Shown: positions 10,406 to 24,062 of the stretch, one piece after another | Numbering within the stretch: the first letter of the stretch is position 1 | How the letters are laid out: every line of letters begins with the position of its first letter | NCBI GenBank assembly: GCA_033782935.1 | Contig: JAWQEG010001234.1 | Coordinates: 752,501 to 816,500 of the forward strand | Origin: Petrolisthes cinctipes | Taxonomy: Eukaryota > Arthropoda > Malacostraca > Decapoda > Porcellanidae | DNA length: 64,000 nt | Direction of reading: 5' to 3' | Notes under the pieces: generated by a model | Database searches by the model: none | The model's input: the letters and a program-made list of their open reading frames with translations, nothing else | Told to the model about the DNA's origin: nothing | Position numbers and translations under genes: made by a program

Positions 10406-12640
10406 TAGGTGCCCAAAGACGATATCTTGAATTCAGGACCAAAACACCCGAAAATTCGATATTTTGGGGTCCCAGAAGCGATCTGTACTTGCCTACTCCG
10501 TGTTAGAGTATTTTCAAAATACTGTCCCAAAACATACTGAAAATCGGTCTTTTAGGTGCCCAAAAGTCGATATGTGCATGCATCTTCCGTACCGGTTTAT
10601 ATCTCAAATTCAGGCTCAAAACACCCGAAAATTCGATATATTGGGGTCCCAGAAGTGATCTGTACAAGCCTACTTAGTGCTAGAATATTTTCAAAATATA
10701 GGCCCAAAACATGCTAAAAATCGATATTTTAGGTGCCGAAAGTCGATATCTCAAATTCATGCCCAAATCACCCGAAAATTCAATATTTTTGGGTCCCAGT
10801 AGCGATCTGTACATGCCTACTCCGTGTTAGGGTATTTTCAAAATACAGGCCCAAAATATGCTCAAAATCGATATTTTTGGTAACCAAACTCAATATGTGT
10901 ATGCATCTTCTGCACCCGTTTATATCCCAAATTCAACCTCAAAACACCCGAAAATTCGATATTTTGGGGTCCCAGAAGTGATCTGTACAAGCCTACTTAG
11001 TGCTAGAATATTTTAAAAATATAGGCCCAAAACATGCTAAAAATCTATATTTTAGGTGCCCAAAGTCGATATCTCAAATTCATGCCCAAATCACCCGAAA
11101 ATTCGATATTTTTTGGTCCCTGAAGCGATCTGTACATGCCTACTCAGTGCTAGAATATTTTCAAAATATAGGCCCAAAACATGCTCAAAATCGATATTTT
11201 AGGTGCCCAAAGACGATATCTCAAATTCAGGCCCGAAACACCCGAAAATTCGATATTTTGGGGTTCCAGAAGCGATCTGTACTTGCCTACTCCGTATTAG
11301 AGTATTTTCAAAATACAGGCCCAAAACATACTGAAAATCGATCTTTTAGGTGCCCAAAAGTCGATATGTGCATGCATCTTCTGTACCTGTTTATATCTCA
11401 AATTCAGGCTCCAAACACCAGAAAATTCGATATTTTGGGGTCCCAGAAGCGATCTGTACATGCCTACTCAGATACAGGCCCAAAACATGCTGAAAATCGA
11501 TATTTTAGGTGCCCAAAGTCATTGTGTATGCATCTTCTGCACCTGTTTATATAATAAATTCAACCTCAAAATACCCGAAAATTCGGTATTTTTGGGTCCC
11601 AGAAGCGATCTGTACATGCGTACTCAGTGCTAGAATGTTTTCAAAATATACGCTCAAAATATGCTCAAAATCGATTTTTTAGGTGCCCAAAGTCGATATC
11701 TCAAATTAAGGCCCAAAACACCCGAAAATTCGATATTTTGGGGTCCCAGAAGCGATCTGTACTTGCCTAATCCGTGTTAGAGCATTTTCAAAATACAGGC
11801 CCAAAATATACTGAAAATCGATCTTTTAGGTGCACAAAAGTCGATATGTGCATGGATCTTCAGTACCCGTTTAGATCTCAAATTCAGGCTCAAAACACCA
11901 GAAAATTCGATATATTGGGGTCCCAGAAGTGATCTGTACAAACCTACTTAGTGCTAGAATATTTTCAAAATATAGGCCCAAAACATGCTAAAAATCTAAA
12001 TTTTAGGTGCCCAAAGTCGATATCTCAAATTCATGCCCAAATCACCCGAAAATTCGATATTTTGGAGTCCATGAAGCGATCTGTACATGCCTACTAGGTG
12101 CTAGAATATTTTCAAAATATAGGCCAAAAACATGCTCAAAATCGATATTTTAGGTGCCCAAAGACGATATCTTGAATTCAGGCCCAAAACACCCGGAAAT
12201 TCGATATTTTTGGGGTCCCAGAAGCGATCTGTACTTGCCTACTCCGTGTTAGAGTATTTTCAAAATACTGTCCCAAAACATACTGAAAATCGATCTTTTA
12301 GGTGCCCAAAAGTCGATATGTGCATGCATCTTCCGTACCCGTTTATATCTCAAATTCAGGCCCAAAACACCCGAAAATTCGATATTTTGGGGTTTCAGAA
12401 GCGATCTCTACATGCCTACTCCGTGTTAGGGTATTTTCAAAATACAGGCCCAAAACATGCTCAAAATCGATATTTTTGGTAACCAAACTCAATATGTGTA
12501 TGCATCTTCTGCACCCGTTTATATCCCAAATTCAACCTCAAAACACCCGAAAATTCGATATTTTTGGGTCCCAGAAGCGATCTGTTCATGCCTACTCAGT
12601 GCTAGAATGTTTTCAAAATATAGGCCCAAAAAATGCTCAA
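9670..12640 (+). repeat. About 2.97-kb block, copy 1 (repeated 6,391 bp downstream)
   Basis: Matches 16060-19030 at an offset of 6,391 bp, becoming 6,390 after an extra T near 12,208 in this copy. Shared private markers include GGCCCGAAACATGCTG, GATAATTTGGGGTCC, ATATCTTGAATTCAGG, AATATGCTC and CATGGATCTTCAGTACCC. Differences are isolated substitutions, such as AGGACCAAAAC here against AGGCCCAAAAC. Confidence 0.9.
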
Positions 12641-13401
12641 AATCGATATTTTAGGTGTCCAAAGACGATATCTCAAATTCAGGCCCAAAACACCCGAAAA
12701 ATCGATATTTTGGGGTCCCAGAAGCGATCTGTACTTGCCTACTCCGTGTTAGAGTATTTTCAAAATACAGGCCCAAAACATACTAAAAATCGAACTTTTA
12801 GGTGCCCTAAAGTCGATATGTGCATGCATCTTCCGTACCCGTTTATATCTCAAATTCAGGCTCAAAACACCGAAAATTCGATATTTTGGGGTCCCAGAAG
12901 TGATCTGTACAAGTCTACTTAGTGCTAGAATATTTTAAAAATATAGGCCAAAAACATGCTAAAAATCTATATTTTAGGTGCCCAAAGTCGATATCTCAAA
13001 TTCATGCCCAAATCACCCGAAAATTCGATATTTTTTGGTCCCTGAAGTGATCTGTACATGCCTACTCAGTGCTAGAATATTTTCTAAATATAGGCCCAAA
13101 ACATGCTCAAAATCGATATTTTAGGTGTCCAAAGACGATATCTCAAATTCAGGCCCAAAACACCCGAAAAATCGATATTTTGGGGTCCCAGAAGCGATCT
13201 GTACTTGCCTACTCCGTGTTAGAGTATTTTCAAAATACAGGCCCAAAACATACTGAAAATCGATCTTTTAGATGCCCAAAAGTCGATATGTGCATGCATC
13301 TTCTTTACCCGTTTATATCTCAAATTCAGGCTCCAAACACCCGAAAATTCGATTTTTTGGGGTCCCAGAAGCGATCTGTACATGCCTACTCAGATACAGG
13401 C
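11480..13401 (+). repeat. 1,922-bp twelve-monomer unit, copy 1
   Basis: Monomer order is D-S-L-S-S-L-L2-S-L-S-S-L. The lengths sum to 156 + 6x147 + 4x177 + 176 = 1,922. It reads as a 951-bp hexamer headed by D joined to a 971-bp hexamer headed by L2. Markers shared with copy 2 include ACATGCGTACTCAG, CCTACTAGGTG, TTTCAGAAGCGATCTCTAC and ATTTTCTAAATATAGG. Confidence 0.92.
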
Positions 13402-15322
13402 TCAAAACATGCTGAAAATCGATATTTTAGGTGCCCAAAGTCATTGTGTATGCATCTTCTGCACCTGTTTATATATTAAATTCAACCTCAAAATACCCGA
13501 AAATTCGGTATTTTTGGGTCCCAGAAGCGATCTGTACATGCGTACTCAGTGCTAGAATGTTTTCAAAATATACGCTCAAAATATGCTCAAAATCGATTTT
13601 TTAGGTGCCCAAAGTCGATATCTCAAATTAAGGCCCAAAACACCCGAAAATTCGATATTTTGGGGTCCCAGAAGCGATCTGTACTTGCCTAATCCGTGTT
13701 AGAGCATTTTCAAAATACAGGCCCAAAATATACTGAAAATCGATCTTTTAGGTGCACAAAAGTCGATATGTGCATGGATCTTCAGTACCCGTTTAGATCT
13801 CAAATTCAGGCTCAAAACACCAGAAAATTCGATATATTGGGGTCCCAGAAGTGATCTGTACAAACCTACTTAGTGCTAGAATATTTTCAAAATATAGGCC
13901 CAAAACATGCTAAAAATCTAAATTTTAGGTGCCCAAAGTCGATATCTCAAATTCATGCCCAAATCACCCGAAAATTCGATATTTTGGAGTCCATGAAGCG
14001 ATCTGTACATGCCTACTAGGTGCTAGAATATTTTCAAAATATAGGCCAAAAACATGCTCAAAATCGATATTTTAGGTGCCCAAAGACGATATCTTGAATT
14101 CAGGCCCAAAACACCCGGAAATTCGATATTTTGGGGTCCCAGAAGCGATCTGTACTTGCCTACTCCGTGTTAGAGTATTTTCAAAATACTGTCCCAAAAC
14201 ATACTGAAAATCGATCTTTTAGGTGCCCAAAAGTCGATATGTGCATGCATCTTCCGTACCCGTTTATATCTCAAATTCAGGCCCAAAACACCCGAAAATT
14301 CGATATTTTGGGGTTTCAGAAGCGATCTCTACATGCCTACTCCGTGTTAGGGTATTTTCAAAATACAGGCCCAAAACATGCTCAAAATCGATATTTTTGG
14401 TAACCAAACTCAATATGTGTATGCATCTTCTGCACCCGTTTATATCCCAAATTCAACCTCAAAACACCCGAAAATTCGATATTTTTGGGTCCCAGAAGCG
14501 ATCTGTTCATGCCTACTCAGTGCTAGAATGTTTTCAAAATATAGGATCAAAAAATGCTCAAAATCGATATTTTAGGTGTCCAAAGACGATATCTCAAATT
14601 CAGGCCCAAAACACCCGAAAAATCGATATTTTGGGGTCCCAGAAGCGATCTGTACTTGCCTACTCCGTGTTAGAGTATTTTCAAAATACAGGCCCAAAAC
14701 ATACTAAAAATCGAACTTTTAGGTGCCCTAAAGTCGATATGTGCATGCATCTTCCGTACCCGTTTATATCTCAAATTCAGGCTCAAAACACCGAAAATTC
14801 GATATTTTGGGGTCCCAGAAGTGATCTGTACAAGTCTACTTAGTGCTAGAATATTTTAAAAATATAGGCCAAAAACATGCTAAAAATCTATATTTTAGGT
14901 GCCCAAAGTCGATATCTCAAATTCATGCCCAAATCACCCGAAAATTCGATATTTTTTGGTCCCTGAAGTGATCTGTACATGCCTACTCAGTGCTAGAATA
15001 TTTTCTAAATATAGGCCCAAAACATGCTCAAAATCGATATTTTAGGTGTCCAAAGACGATATCTCAAATTCAGGCCCAAAACACCCGAAAAATCGATATT
15101 TTGGGGTCCCAGAAGCGATCTGTACTTGCCTACTCCGTGTTAGAGTATTTTCAAAATACAGGCCCAAAACATACTGAAAATCGATCTTTTAGATGCCCAA
15201 AAGTCGATATGTGCATGCATCTTCTTTACCCGTTTATATCTCAAATTCAGGCTCCAAACACCCGAAAATTCGATTTTTTGGGGTCCCAGAAGCGATCTGT
15301 ACATGCCTACTCAGATACAGGC
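13402..15322 (+). repeat. 1,922-bp twelve-monomer unit, copy 2
   Basis: Same twelve monomers in the same order as copy 1, with a handful of substitutions and one T fewer near 14,128. A run of diagnostic variants is repeated at a constant offset (1,922, then 1,921 bp). The following sequence returns to other variants (GTCAATGTG) near 15,360. Confidence 0.92.
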
Positions 15323-16059
15323 TCAAAACATGCTGAAAATCGATATTTTAGGTGCCCAAAGTCAATGTGTATGCATCTTCTGCACCTGTTTATATATTAA
15401 ATTCAACCTCAAAATACCCGAAAATTCGGTATTTTTGGGTCCCAGAAGCGATCTGTACATGCCTACTCAGTGCTAGAATGTTTTCAAAATATACGCTCAA
15501 AACATGCCCAAAATCGATATTTTAGGTGCCCAAAGTCGATATCTCAAATTCAGGCCCAAAACACCCGAAAATTCGATATTTTGGGGTCCCAGAAGCGATC
15601 TGTACTTGCCTACTCCGTGTTAGAGCATTTTTAAAATACAGGCCCAAAACATACTGAAAATCGATCTTTTAGGTGCACAAAAGTCGATATGTGCAAGCAT
15701 CTTCCGTACACGTTTAGATATCAAATTCAGGCTCAAAACACCCTAAAATTCGATATATTGGGGTCCCAGAAGTGATCTGTACAAGCCTACTTAGTGCTAG
15801 AATATTTTCAAAATATAGGCCCAAAATATGCTAAAAATCTATATTTTAGGTGCCCAAAGTCGATATCTCAAATTCAGGCACAAAACACCCGAAAATTCGA
15901 TATTTTGGGGTCCCAGAAGCGATCTGTACTTGCCTACTCCGTGTTAGAGTATTTTCAAAATACAGGCCCAAAACATACTGAAAATCGATCTTTTAGGTGC
16001 CCAAAAGTCGATATGTGCATGCATCTTCTGTACCCGTTTATATCTCAAATTCAGGCTCC

Positions 16060-19030
16060 AAACACCCGAAAATTCGATATTTTGGGGTCCCAGAAGCGAT
16101 CTGTACATGCCTACTCAGATACAGGCCCGAAACATGCTGAAAATCGATATTTTAGGTGCCCAAAATCAATGTGTATGCATCTTCTGTACCTGTTTATATA
16201 TTAAATTCAACCTCAAAATACCCGAAAATTCGGTATTTTTGGGTCCCAGAAGCGATCTGTACATGCCTACTCAGTGCTAGAATGTTTTCAAAATATACGC
16301 TCAAAACATGCTCAAAATCGATATTTTAGGTGCCCAAAGTCGATATCTCAAATTCTGGCCCAAAACACCCAAAAATTCGATATTTTGGGGTCCCAGAAGC
16401 GATCTGTACTTGCCTACTCCGTGTTAGAGCATTTTCAAAATACAGGCCCAAAACATACTGAAAATCGATCTTTTAGGTGCCCAAAGTCGATATGTGCATG
16501 CATCTTCCGTACCCGTTTAGATCTCAAATTCTGGCTCAAAACACCCGAAAATTCGATAATTTGGGGTCCCAGAAGTGATCTGTACTAGCTTACTTAGTGC
16601 TAGAATATTTTCAAAATATAGACCCAAAACATGCTAAAAATCTATATTTTAGTTGCCCAAAGTCGATATCTCAAATTCATGCCCAAATCACCCGAAAATT
16701 CGATATTTTGGGGTCCATAAAGCGATCTGTACATGCCTACTCAGTGCTAGAATATTTTCAAAATATAGGCCCAAAACATGCTCAAAATCGATTTTTTAGG
16801 TGCCCAAAGACGATATCTTGAATTCAGGCCCAAAACACCCGAAAATTCGATATTTTGGGGTCCCAGAAGCGATCTGTACTTGCCTACTCCGTGTTAGAGT
16901 ATTTTCAAAATACTGGCCCAAAACATACTGAAAATCGGTCTTTTAGGTGCCCAAAAGTCGATATGTGCATGCATCTTCCGTACCGGTTTATATCTCAAAT
17001 TCAGGCTCAAAACACCCGAAAATTCGATATATTGGGGTCCCAGAAGTGATCTGTACAAGCCTACTTAGTGCTAGAATATTTTCAAAATATAGGCCCAAAA
17101 CATGCTAAAAATCGATATTTTAGGTGCCCAAAGTCGATATCTCAAATTCATGCCCAAATCACCCGAAAATTCAATATTTTTGGGTCCCAGTAGCGATCTG
17201 TACATGCCTACTCCGTGTTAGGGTATTTTCAAAATACAGGCCCAAAATATGCTCAAAATCGATATTTTTGGTAACCAAACTCAATATGTGTATGCATCTT
17301 CTGCACCCGTTTATATCCCAAATTCAACCTCAAAACACCCGAAAATTCGATATTTTGGGGTCCCAGAAGTGATCTGTACAAGCCTACTTAGTGCTAGAAT
17401 ATTTTAAAAATATAGGCCCAAAACATGCTAAAAATCTATATTTTAGGTGCTCAAAGTCGATATCTCAAATTCATGCCCAAATCACCCGAAAATTCGATAT
17501 TTTTTGGTCCCTGAAGCGATCTGTACATGCCTACTCAGTGCTAGAATATTTTCAAAATATAGGCCCAAAACATGCTCAAAATCGATATTTTAGGTGCCCA
17601 AAGACGATATCTCAAATTCAGGCCCGAAACACCCGAAAATTCGATATTTTGGGGTTCCAGAAGCGATCTGTACTTGCCTACTCCGTATTAGAGTATTTTC
17701 AAAATACAGGCCCAAAACATACTGAAAATCGATCTTTTAGGTGCCCAAAAGTCGATATGTGCATGCATCTTCTGTACCTGTTTATATCTCAAATTCAGGC
17801 TCCAAACACCAGAAAATTCGATATTTTGGGGTCCCAGAAGCGATCTGTACATGCCTACTCAGATACAGGCCCAAAACATGCTGAAAATCGATATTTTAGG
17901 TGCCCAAAGTCATTGTGTATGCATCTTCTGCACCTGTTTATATAATAAATTCAACCTCAAAATACCCGAAAATTCGGTATTTTTGGGTCCCAGAAGCGAT
18001 CTGTACATGCCTACTCAGTGCTAGAATGTTTTCAAAATATACGCTCAAAATATGCTCAAAATCGATTTTTTAGGTGCCCAAAGTCGATATCTCAAATTAA
18101 GGCCCAAAACACCCGAAAATTCGATATTTTGGGGTCCCAGAAGCGATCTGTACTTGCCTAATCCGTGTTAGAGCATTTTCAAAATACAGGCCCAAAATAT
18201 ACTGAAAATCGATCTTTTAGGTGCACAAAAGTCGATATGTGCATGGATCTTCAGTACCCGTTTAGATCTCAAATTCAGGCTCAAAACACCAGAAAATTCG
18301 ATATATTGGGGTCCCAGAAGTGATCTGTACAAACCTACTTAGTGCTAGAATATTTTCAAAATATAGGCCCAAAACATGCTAAAAATCTAAATTTTAGGTG
18401 CCCAAAGTCGATATCTCAAATTCATGCCCAAATCACCCGAAAATTCGATATTTTGGAGTCCATGAAGCGATCTGTACATGCCTACTAGGTGCTAGAATAT
18501 TTTCAAAATATAGGCCAAAAACATGCTCAAAATCGATATTTTAGGTGCCCAAAGACGATATCTTGAATTCAGGCCCAAAACACCCGGAAATTCGATATTT
18601 TGGGGTCCCAGAAGCGATCTGTACTTGCCTACTCCGTGTTAGAGTATTTTCAAAATACTGGCCCAAAACATACTGAAAATCGATCTTTTAGGTGCCCAAA
18701 AGTCGATATGTGCATGCATCTTCCGTACCCGTTTATATCTCAAATTCAGGCCCAAAACACCCGAAAATTCGATATTTTGGGGTTTCAGAAGCGATCTCTA
18801 CATGCCTACTCCGTGTTAGGGTATTTTCAAAATACAGGCCCAAAACATGCTCAAAATCGATATTTTTGGTAACCAAACTCAATATGTGTATGCATCTTCT
18901 GCACCCGTTTATATCCCAAATTCAACCTCAAAACACCCGAAAATTCGATATTTTTGGGTCCCAGAAGCGATCTGTTCATGCCTACTCAGTGCTAGAATGT
19001 TTTCAAAATATAGGCCCAAAAAATGCTCAA
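16060..19030 (+). repeat. About 2.97-kb block, copy 2
   Basis: Second copy of 9670-12640. It stops matching near 19,030, where this copy continues with GTGCCCAAAGTCGATATCTAA instead of GTGTCCAAAGACG. Its right half overlaps the 12-mer unit also found at 11480 and 13402, so three related copies of that segment exist in the window. Confidence 0.9.
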
Positions 19031-20838
19031 AATCGATATTTTAGGTGCCCAAAGTCGATATCTAAAATTCAGGCCCAAAACACCCGAAAATTCGATATCT
19101 TGGGGTCCCAGAAGCGATCTGTACTTGCCTACTTAGTGCTAGAGTATTTTCAAAATACAGGCCCAAAACATACTAAAAATCGATCTTTTAGGTGCCCAAA
19201 GTCGATATCTCAAATTCAGGCTCCAAACACCCGAAAATTCGATATTTTGGGGTCCCAGAAGCGATCTGTACATGCCTTCTTAGATACAGGCCCAAAACAT
19301 GCTGAAAATCGATATTTTAGGTGCCCAAAATCAATGTGTATGCATCTTCTGTACCTGTTTATATATTAAATTCAACCTCAAAATACCCGAAAATTCGGTA
19401 TTTTTGGGTCCCAGAAGCGATCTGTACATGCCTACTCAGTGCTAGAATGTTTTCAAAATATACGCTCAAAACATGCTCAAAATCGATATTTTAGGTGCCC
19501 AAAGTCGATATCTCAAATTCTGGCCCAAAACACCCAAAAATTCGATATTTTGGGGTCCCAGAAGCGATCTGTACTTGCCTACTCCGTGTTAGAGCATTTA
19601 CAAAATACAGGCCCAAAACATACTGAAAATCGATCTTTTAGGTGCCAAAAAGTCGATATGTGCATGCATCTTCCGTACCCGTTTAGATCTCAAATTCAGG
19701 CTCAAAACACCCGAAAATTCGATAATTTGGGGTCCCAGAAGTGATCATTACAAGCCTACATAGTGCTAGAATATTTTCAAAATATAGACCCAAAACATGC
19801 TAAAAATCTATATTTTAGGTGCCCAAAGTCAATATCTCAAATTCATGCCCAAATCACCCGAAAATTCGATATTTTGGGGTCCATAAAGCGATCTGTACAT
19901 GCCTACTCAGTGCTAGAATATTTTCAAAATATAGGCCCAAAACATGCTCAAAATCGATATTTTAGGTGCCCAAAGACGATATCTTGAATTCAGGCCCAAA
20001 ACACCCGAAAATTCGATATTTTGGGGTCCCAGAAGCGATCTGTACTTGCCTACTCCGTGTTAGAGTATTTTCAAAATACTGGCCCAAAACATACTGAAAA
20101 TCGATCTTTTAGGTGCCCAAAAGTCGATATGTGCATGCATCTTCCGTACCCGTTTATATCTCAAATTCAGGCCCAAAACACCCGAAAATTCGATATTTTG
20201 GGGTTTCAGAAGCGATCTCTACATGCCTACTCCGTGTTAGGGTATTTTCAAAATACAGGCCCAAAACATGCTCAAAATCGATATTTTTGGTAACCAAACT
20301 CAATATGTGTATGAATCTTCTGCACCCGTTTATATCCCAAATTCAACCTCAAAACACCCGAAAATTCGTTATTTTGGGGTCCCAGAAGCGATCTGTACAT
20401 GCCTACTCAGATACAGGCTCAAAACATGCTGAAAATCGATATTTTAGGTGCCCAAAGTCAATGTGTATGCATCTTCTGCACCTGTTTATATATTAAATTC
20501 AACATCAAAATACCCGAAAATTCGGTATTTTTGGGTCCCAGAAGCGATCTGTACATGCCTACTCAGTGCTAGAATGTTTTCAAAATATACGCTCAAAACA
20601 TGCTCAAAATCGATATTTTAGGTGCCCAAAGTCGATATCTCAAATTCAGGCCCAAAACACCAGAAAATTCGATATTTTTGGGTCCCAGAAGCGATCTGTA
20701 CTTGCCTACTCCGTGTTAGAGCATTTTCAAAATACAGGCCCAAAACATACTGAAAATCGATCTTTTAGGTGCACAAAAGTCGATATGTGCATGCATCTTC
20801 CGTACCCGTTTAGATCTCAAATTCAGGCTCAAAACACC
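19030..20838 (+). repeat. Mixed S/L/D stretch between higher-order blocks
   Basis: Normal S, L, L2 and D monomers with no internal duplication that I can follow. Segments resemble the D-S-L part of the 951-bp unit, with starts near 19,439 and 20,566. GTGATCATTACAAGCC near 19,741 is an isolated variant. No gene is seen. Confidence 0.75.
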
Positions 20839-21327
20839 CGAAAATTCGATATATTGGGGTCCCAGAAGTGATCTGTACAAGCCTACTTAGTGCTAGAATA
20901 TTTTCAAAATATAGGCCCAAAATATGCTAAAAATCTATATTTTAGGTGCCCAAAGTCGATATCTCAAATTCAAGCCCAAAACACCCGAAAATTCGATATT
21001 TTGGGGTCCCAGAAGCGATCTGTACTTGCCTACTCCGTGTTAGAGTATTTTCAATATACAGGCCCAAAACATACTGAAAATCGATCTTTTAGGTGCCCAA
21101 AAGTCGATATGTGCATGAATCTTCTGTACCCGTTTATATCTCAAATTCAGGTTCCAAACACCCGAAAATTCGATATTTTGGGGTCCCAGAAGCGATCTGT
21201 ACATGCCTTCTTAGATACAGGCCCAAAACATGCTGAAAATCGATATTTTAGGTGCCCAAAGTCGATATGCTAAAAATCTATATTTTAGGTGCCCAAAGTC
21301 GATATCTCAAATTCATGCCCAAATCAC
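20838..21327 (+). repeat. 490-bp tandem duplication, copy 1
   Basis: About three monomers (S, L and a D-like fusion) repeated at an offset of 490 bp. Shared private variants are TTTCAATATACAGG, GTGCATGAATCTTC, CAGGTTCCAAACACC and GCCTTCTTAGATAC. This copy ends in a fused monomer, where GTCGATATG near 21,269 runs directly into GCTAAAAATC of another monomer. Confidence 0.88.
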
Positions 21328-21760
21328 CCGAAAATTCGATATATTGGGGTCCCAGAAGTGATCTGTACAAGCCTACTTAGTGCTAGAATATTTTCAAAAT
21401 ATAGGCCCAAAATATGCTAAAAATCTATATTTTAGGTGCCCAAAGTCGATATCTCAAATTCAAGCCCAAAACACCCGAAAATTCGATATTTTGGGGTCCC
21501 AGAAGCGATCTGTACTTGCCTACTCCGTGTTAGAGTATTTTCAATATACAGGCCCAAAACATACTGAAAATCGATCTTTTAGGTGCCCAAAAGTCGATAT
21601 GTGCATGAATCTTCTGTACCCGTTTATATCTCAAATTCAGGTTCCAAACACCCGAAAATTCGATATTTTGGGGTCCCAGAAGCGATCTGTACATGCCTTC
21701 TTAGATACAGGCCCAAAACATGCTGAAAATCGATATTTTAGGTGCCCAAAATCAATGTGT
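21328..21760 (+). repeat. 490-bp tandem duplication, copy 2
   Basis: Repeats copy 1 almost exactly until about 21,750. It then continues as an ordinary D monomer (AAATCAATGTGTATG) instead of the fused monomer, so the two copies share the body but differ at the right edge. Confidence 0.86.
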
Positions 21761-23014
21761 ATGCATCTTCTGTACCTGTTTATATATTAAATTCAACCTC
21801 AAAATACCCGAAAATTCGGTATTTTTGGGTCCCAGAAGCGATCTGTACATGCCTACTCAGTGCTAGAATGTTTTCAAAATATACGCTCAAAACATGCTAA
21901 AAATCGATATTTTAGGTGCCCAAAGTCGATATCTCAAATTCTGGCCCAAAACACCCAAAAATTCGATATTTTGGGGTCCCAGAAGCGATCTGTACTTGCC
22001 TACTCCGTGTTAGAGCATTTTCAAAATACAGGCCCAAAACATACTGAAAATCGATCTTTTAGGTGCCAAAAAGTCGATATGTGCATGCATCTTCCGTACC
22101 CGTTTATATCTCAAATTCATGCTCAAAACACCCGAAAATTCGATAATTTGGGGTCCCAGAAGTGATCTGTACAAGCCTACTTAGTGCTAGAATATTTTCA
22201 AAATATAGACCCAAAACATGCTAAAAATCTATATTTTAGGTGCCCAAAGTCAATATCTCAAATTCATGCCCAAATCACCCGAAAATTCGATATTTTGGGG
22301 TACATAAAGCGATCTGTACATGCCTACTCAGTGCTAGAATATTTTCAAAATATAGGCCCAAAACATGCTCAAAATCGATATTTTAGGTGCCCAAAGACGA
22401 TATCTTGAATTCAGGCCCAAAACACCCGAAAATTCGATATTTTGGGGTCCCAGAAGCGATCTGTACTTGCCTACTCCATGTTAGAGTATTTTCAAAATAC
22501 TGGCCCAAAACATACTGAAAATCGATCTTTTCGGTGCCCAAAAGTCGATATGTGCATGCATCTTCTGTACCCGTTTATATCTCAAATTCAGGCTCCAAAC
22601 ACCCGAAAATTCGATATTTTGGGGTCCTAGAAGCGATCTGTACATGCCTACTTAGTGCTAGAATATTTTCAAAATATAGGCCCAAAACATGCTAAAAATC
22701 GATATTTTAGGTGCCCAAAGACGATATCTCAAATGCAGGCCCAAAACACCCGAAAATTCGATATTTTGGAGTCCCAGAAGCGATCTGTACTTGCCTACTC
22801 CGTGTTAGAGTATTTTCAAAATACTGGCCCAAAACATACTGAAAATCGATCTTTTAGGTGCCCAAAAGTCGATATGTGCATGCATCTTCCTTACCGGTTT
22901 ATATCTCAAATTCAGGCTCAAAACACCCGAAAATTCGATATTTTGGGGTCCCAGAAGTGATCTGTACAAGCCTACTTATTGCTAGAATATTTTCAAAATA
23001 TAGGGCCAAAACAT

Positions 23015-23088
23015 GCTAAAAATCTATATTTTAGGTGCCCAAAGTCGATATGCTAAAAATCTATATTTTAGGTGCCCAAAGTCGATAT
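23015..23088 (+). repeat. 37-bp tandem duplication inside a monomer
   Basis: The 37 bases starting GCTAAAAATCTATATTTTAG (23015-23051) are repeated immediately at 23052-23088. The join GATATGCTAAAA is the same as the join near 21,269, where a D-type half meets an S monomer. The two sites probably share one ancestral break (inference). Confidence 0.9.
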
Positions 23089-24062
23089 CTCAAATTCATG
23101 CCCAAATCACCCGAAAATTCGATATTTTTTGGTCCCTGAAGCGATCTGTACATGCCTACTCAGTGCTAGAATATTTTCAAAATATAGGCCCAAAACATGC
23201 TAAAAATCGATATTTTAGGTGCCCAAAGACGATATCCCAAATTCAGGCCCAAAACACCCGAAAATTCGATATTTTGGGGTCCCAGAAGCGATCTGTACTT
23301 GCCTACTCCGTGTTAGAGTATTTTCAAAATACTGGCCCAAAACATACTGAAAATCGATCTTTTAGGTGCCCAAAAGTCGATATGTGCATGCATCTTCTGT
23401 ACCTGTTTATATCTCAAATTCAGGCTCCAAACACCCGAAAATTCGATATTTTGGGGTCCCAGAAGCGATCTGTACATGCCTACTCAGATACAGGCCCAAA
23501 ACATGCTGAAAATCGATATTTTAGGTGCCCAAAGTCATTGTGTATGCATCTTCTGCACCTGTTTATATATTAAATTCAACCTCAAAATACCCGAAAGTTC
23601 GGTATTTTTGGGTCGCAGAAGCGATCTGTACATGCCTACTCAGTGCTAGAATGTTTTCAAAATATACGCTCAAATCATGCTCAAAATCGATATTTTAGGT
23701 GCACAAAGTCGATATCTCAAATTCAGGCCGAAAACACCCGAAAATTCGATATTTTGGGGTCACAGAAGCGATCTGTACTTGCCTACTCCGTGTCTGAGCA
23801 TTTTCAAAATACAGGCCCAAAATATACTGAAAATCGATCTTTTAGGTGCACAAAAGTCGATATGTGCATGCATCTTCCGTACCCGTTTAGATCTCAAATT
23901 CAGGCTCAAAACACCCGAAAATTCGATATATTGGGGTCCCAGAAGTGATCTGTACAAGCCTACGTAGTGCTAGAATATTTACAAAATATAGGCCCAAAAC
24001 ATGCTAAAAATCTATATTTTAGGTGCCCAAAGTCGATATCTCAAATTCATGCCCAAATCACC

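Noticed and set aside
23760..23957. Minus-strand frames within the forward arm
   Set aside because: These are shadows of the same satellite on the opposite strand, recurring at monomer spacing with no independent features.
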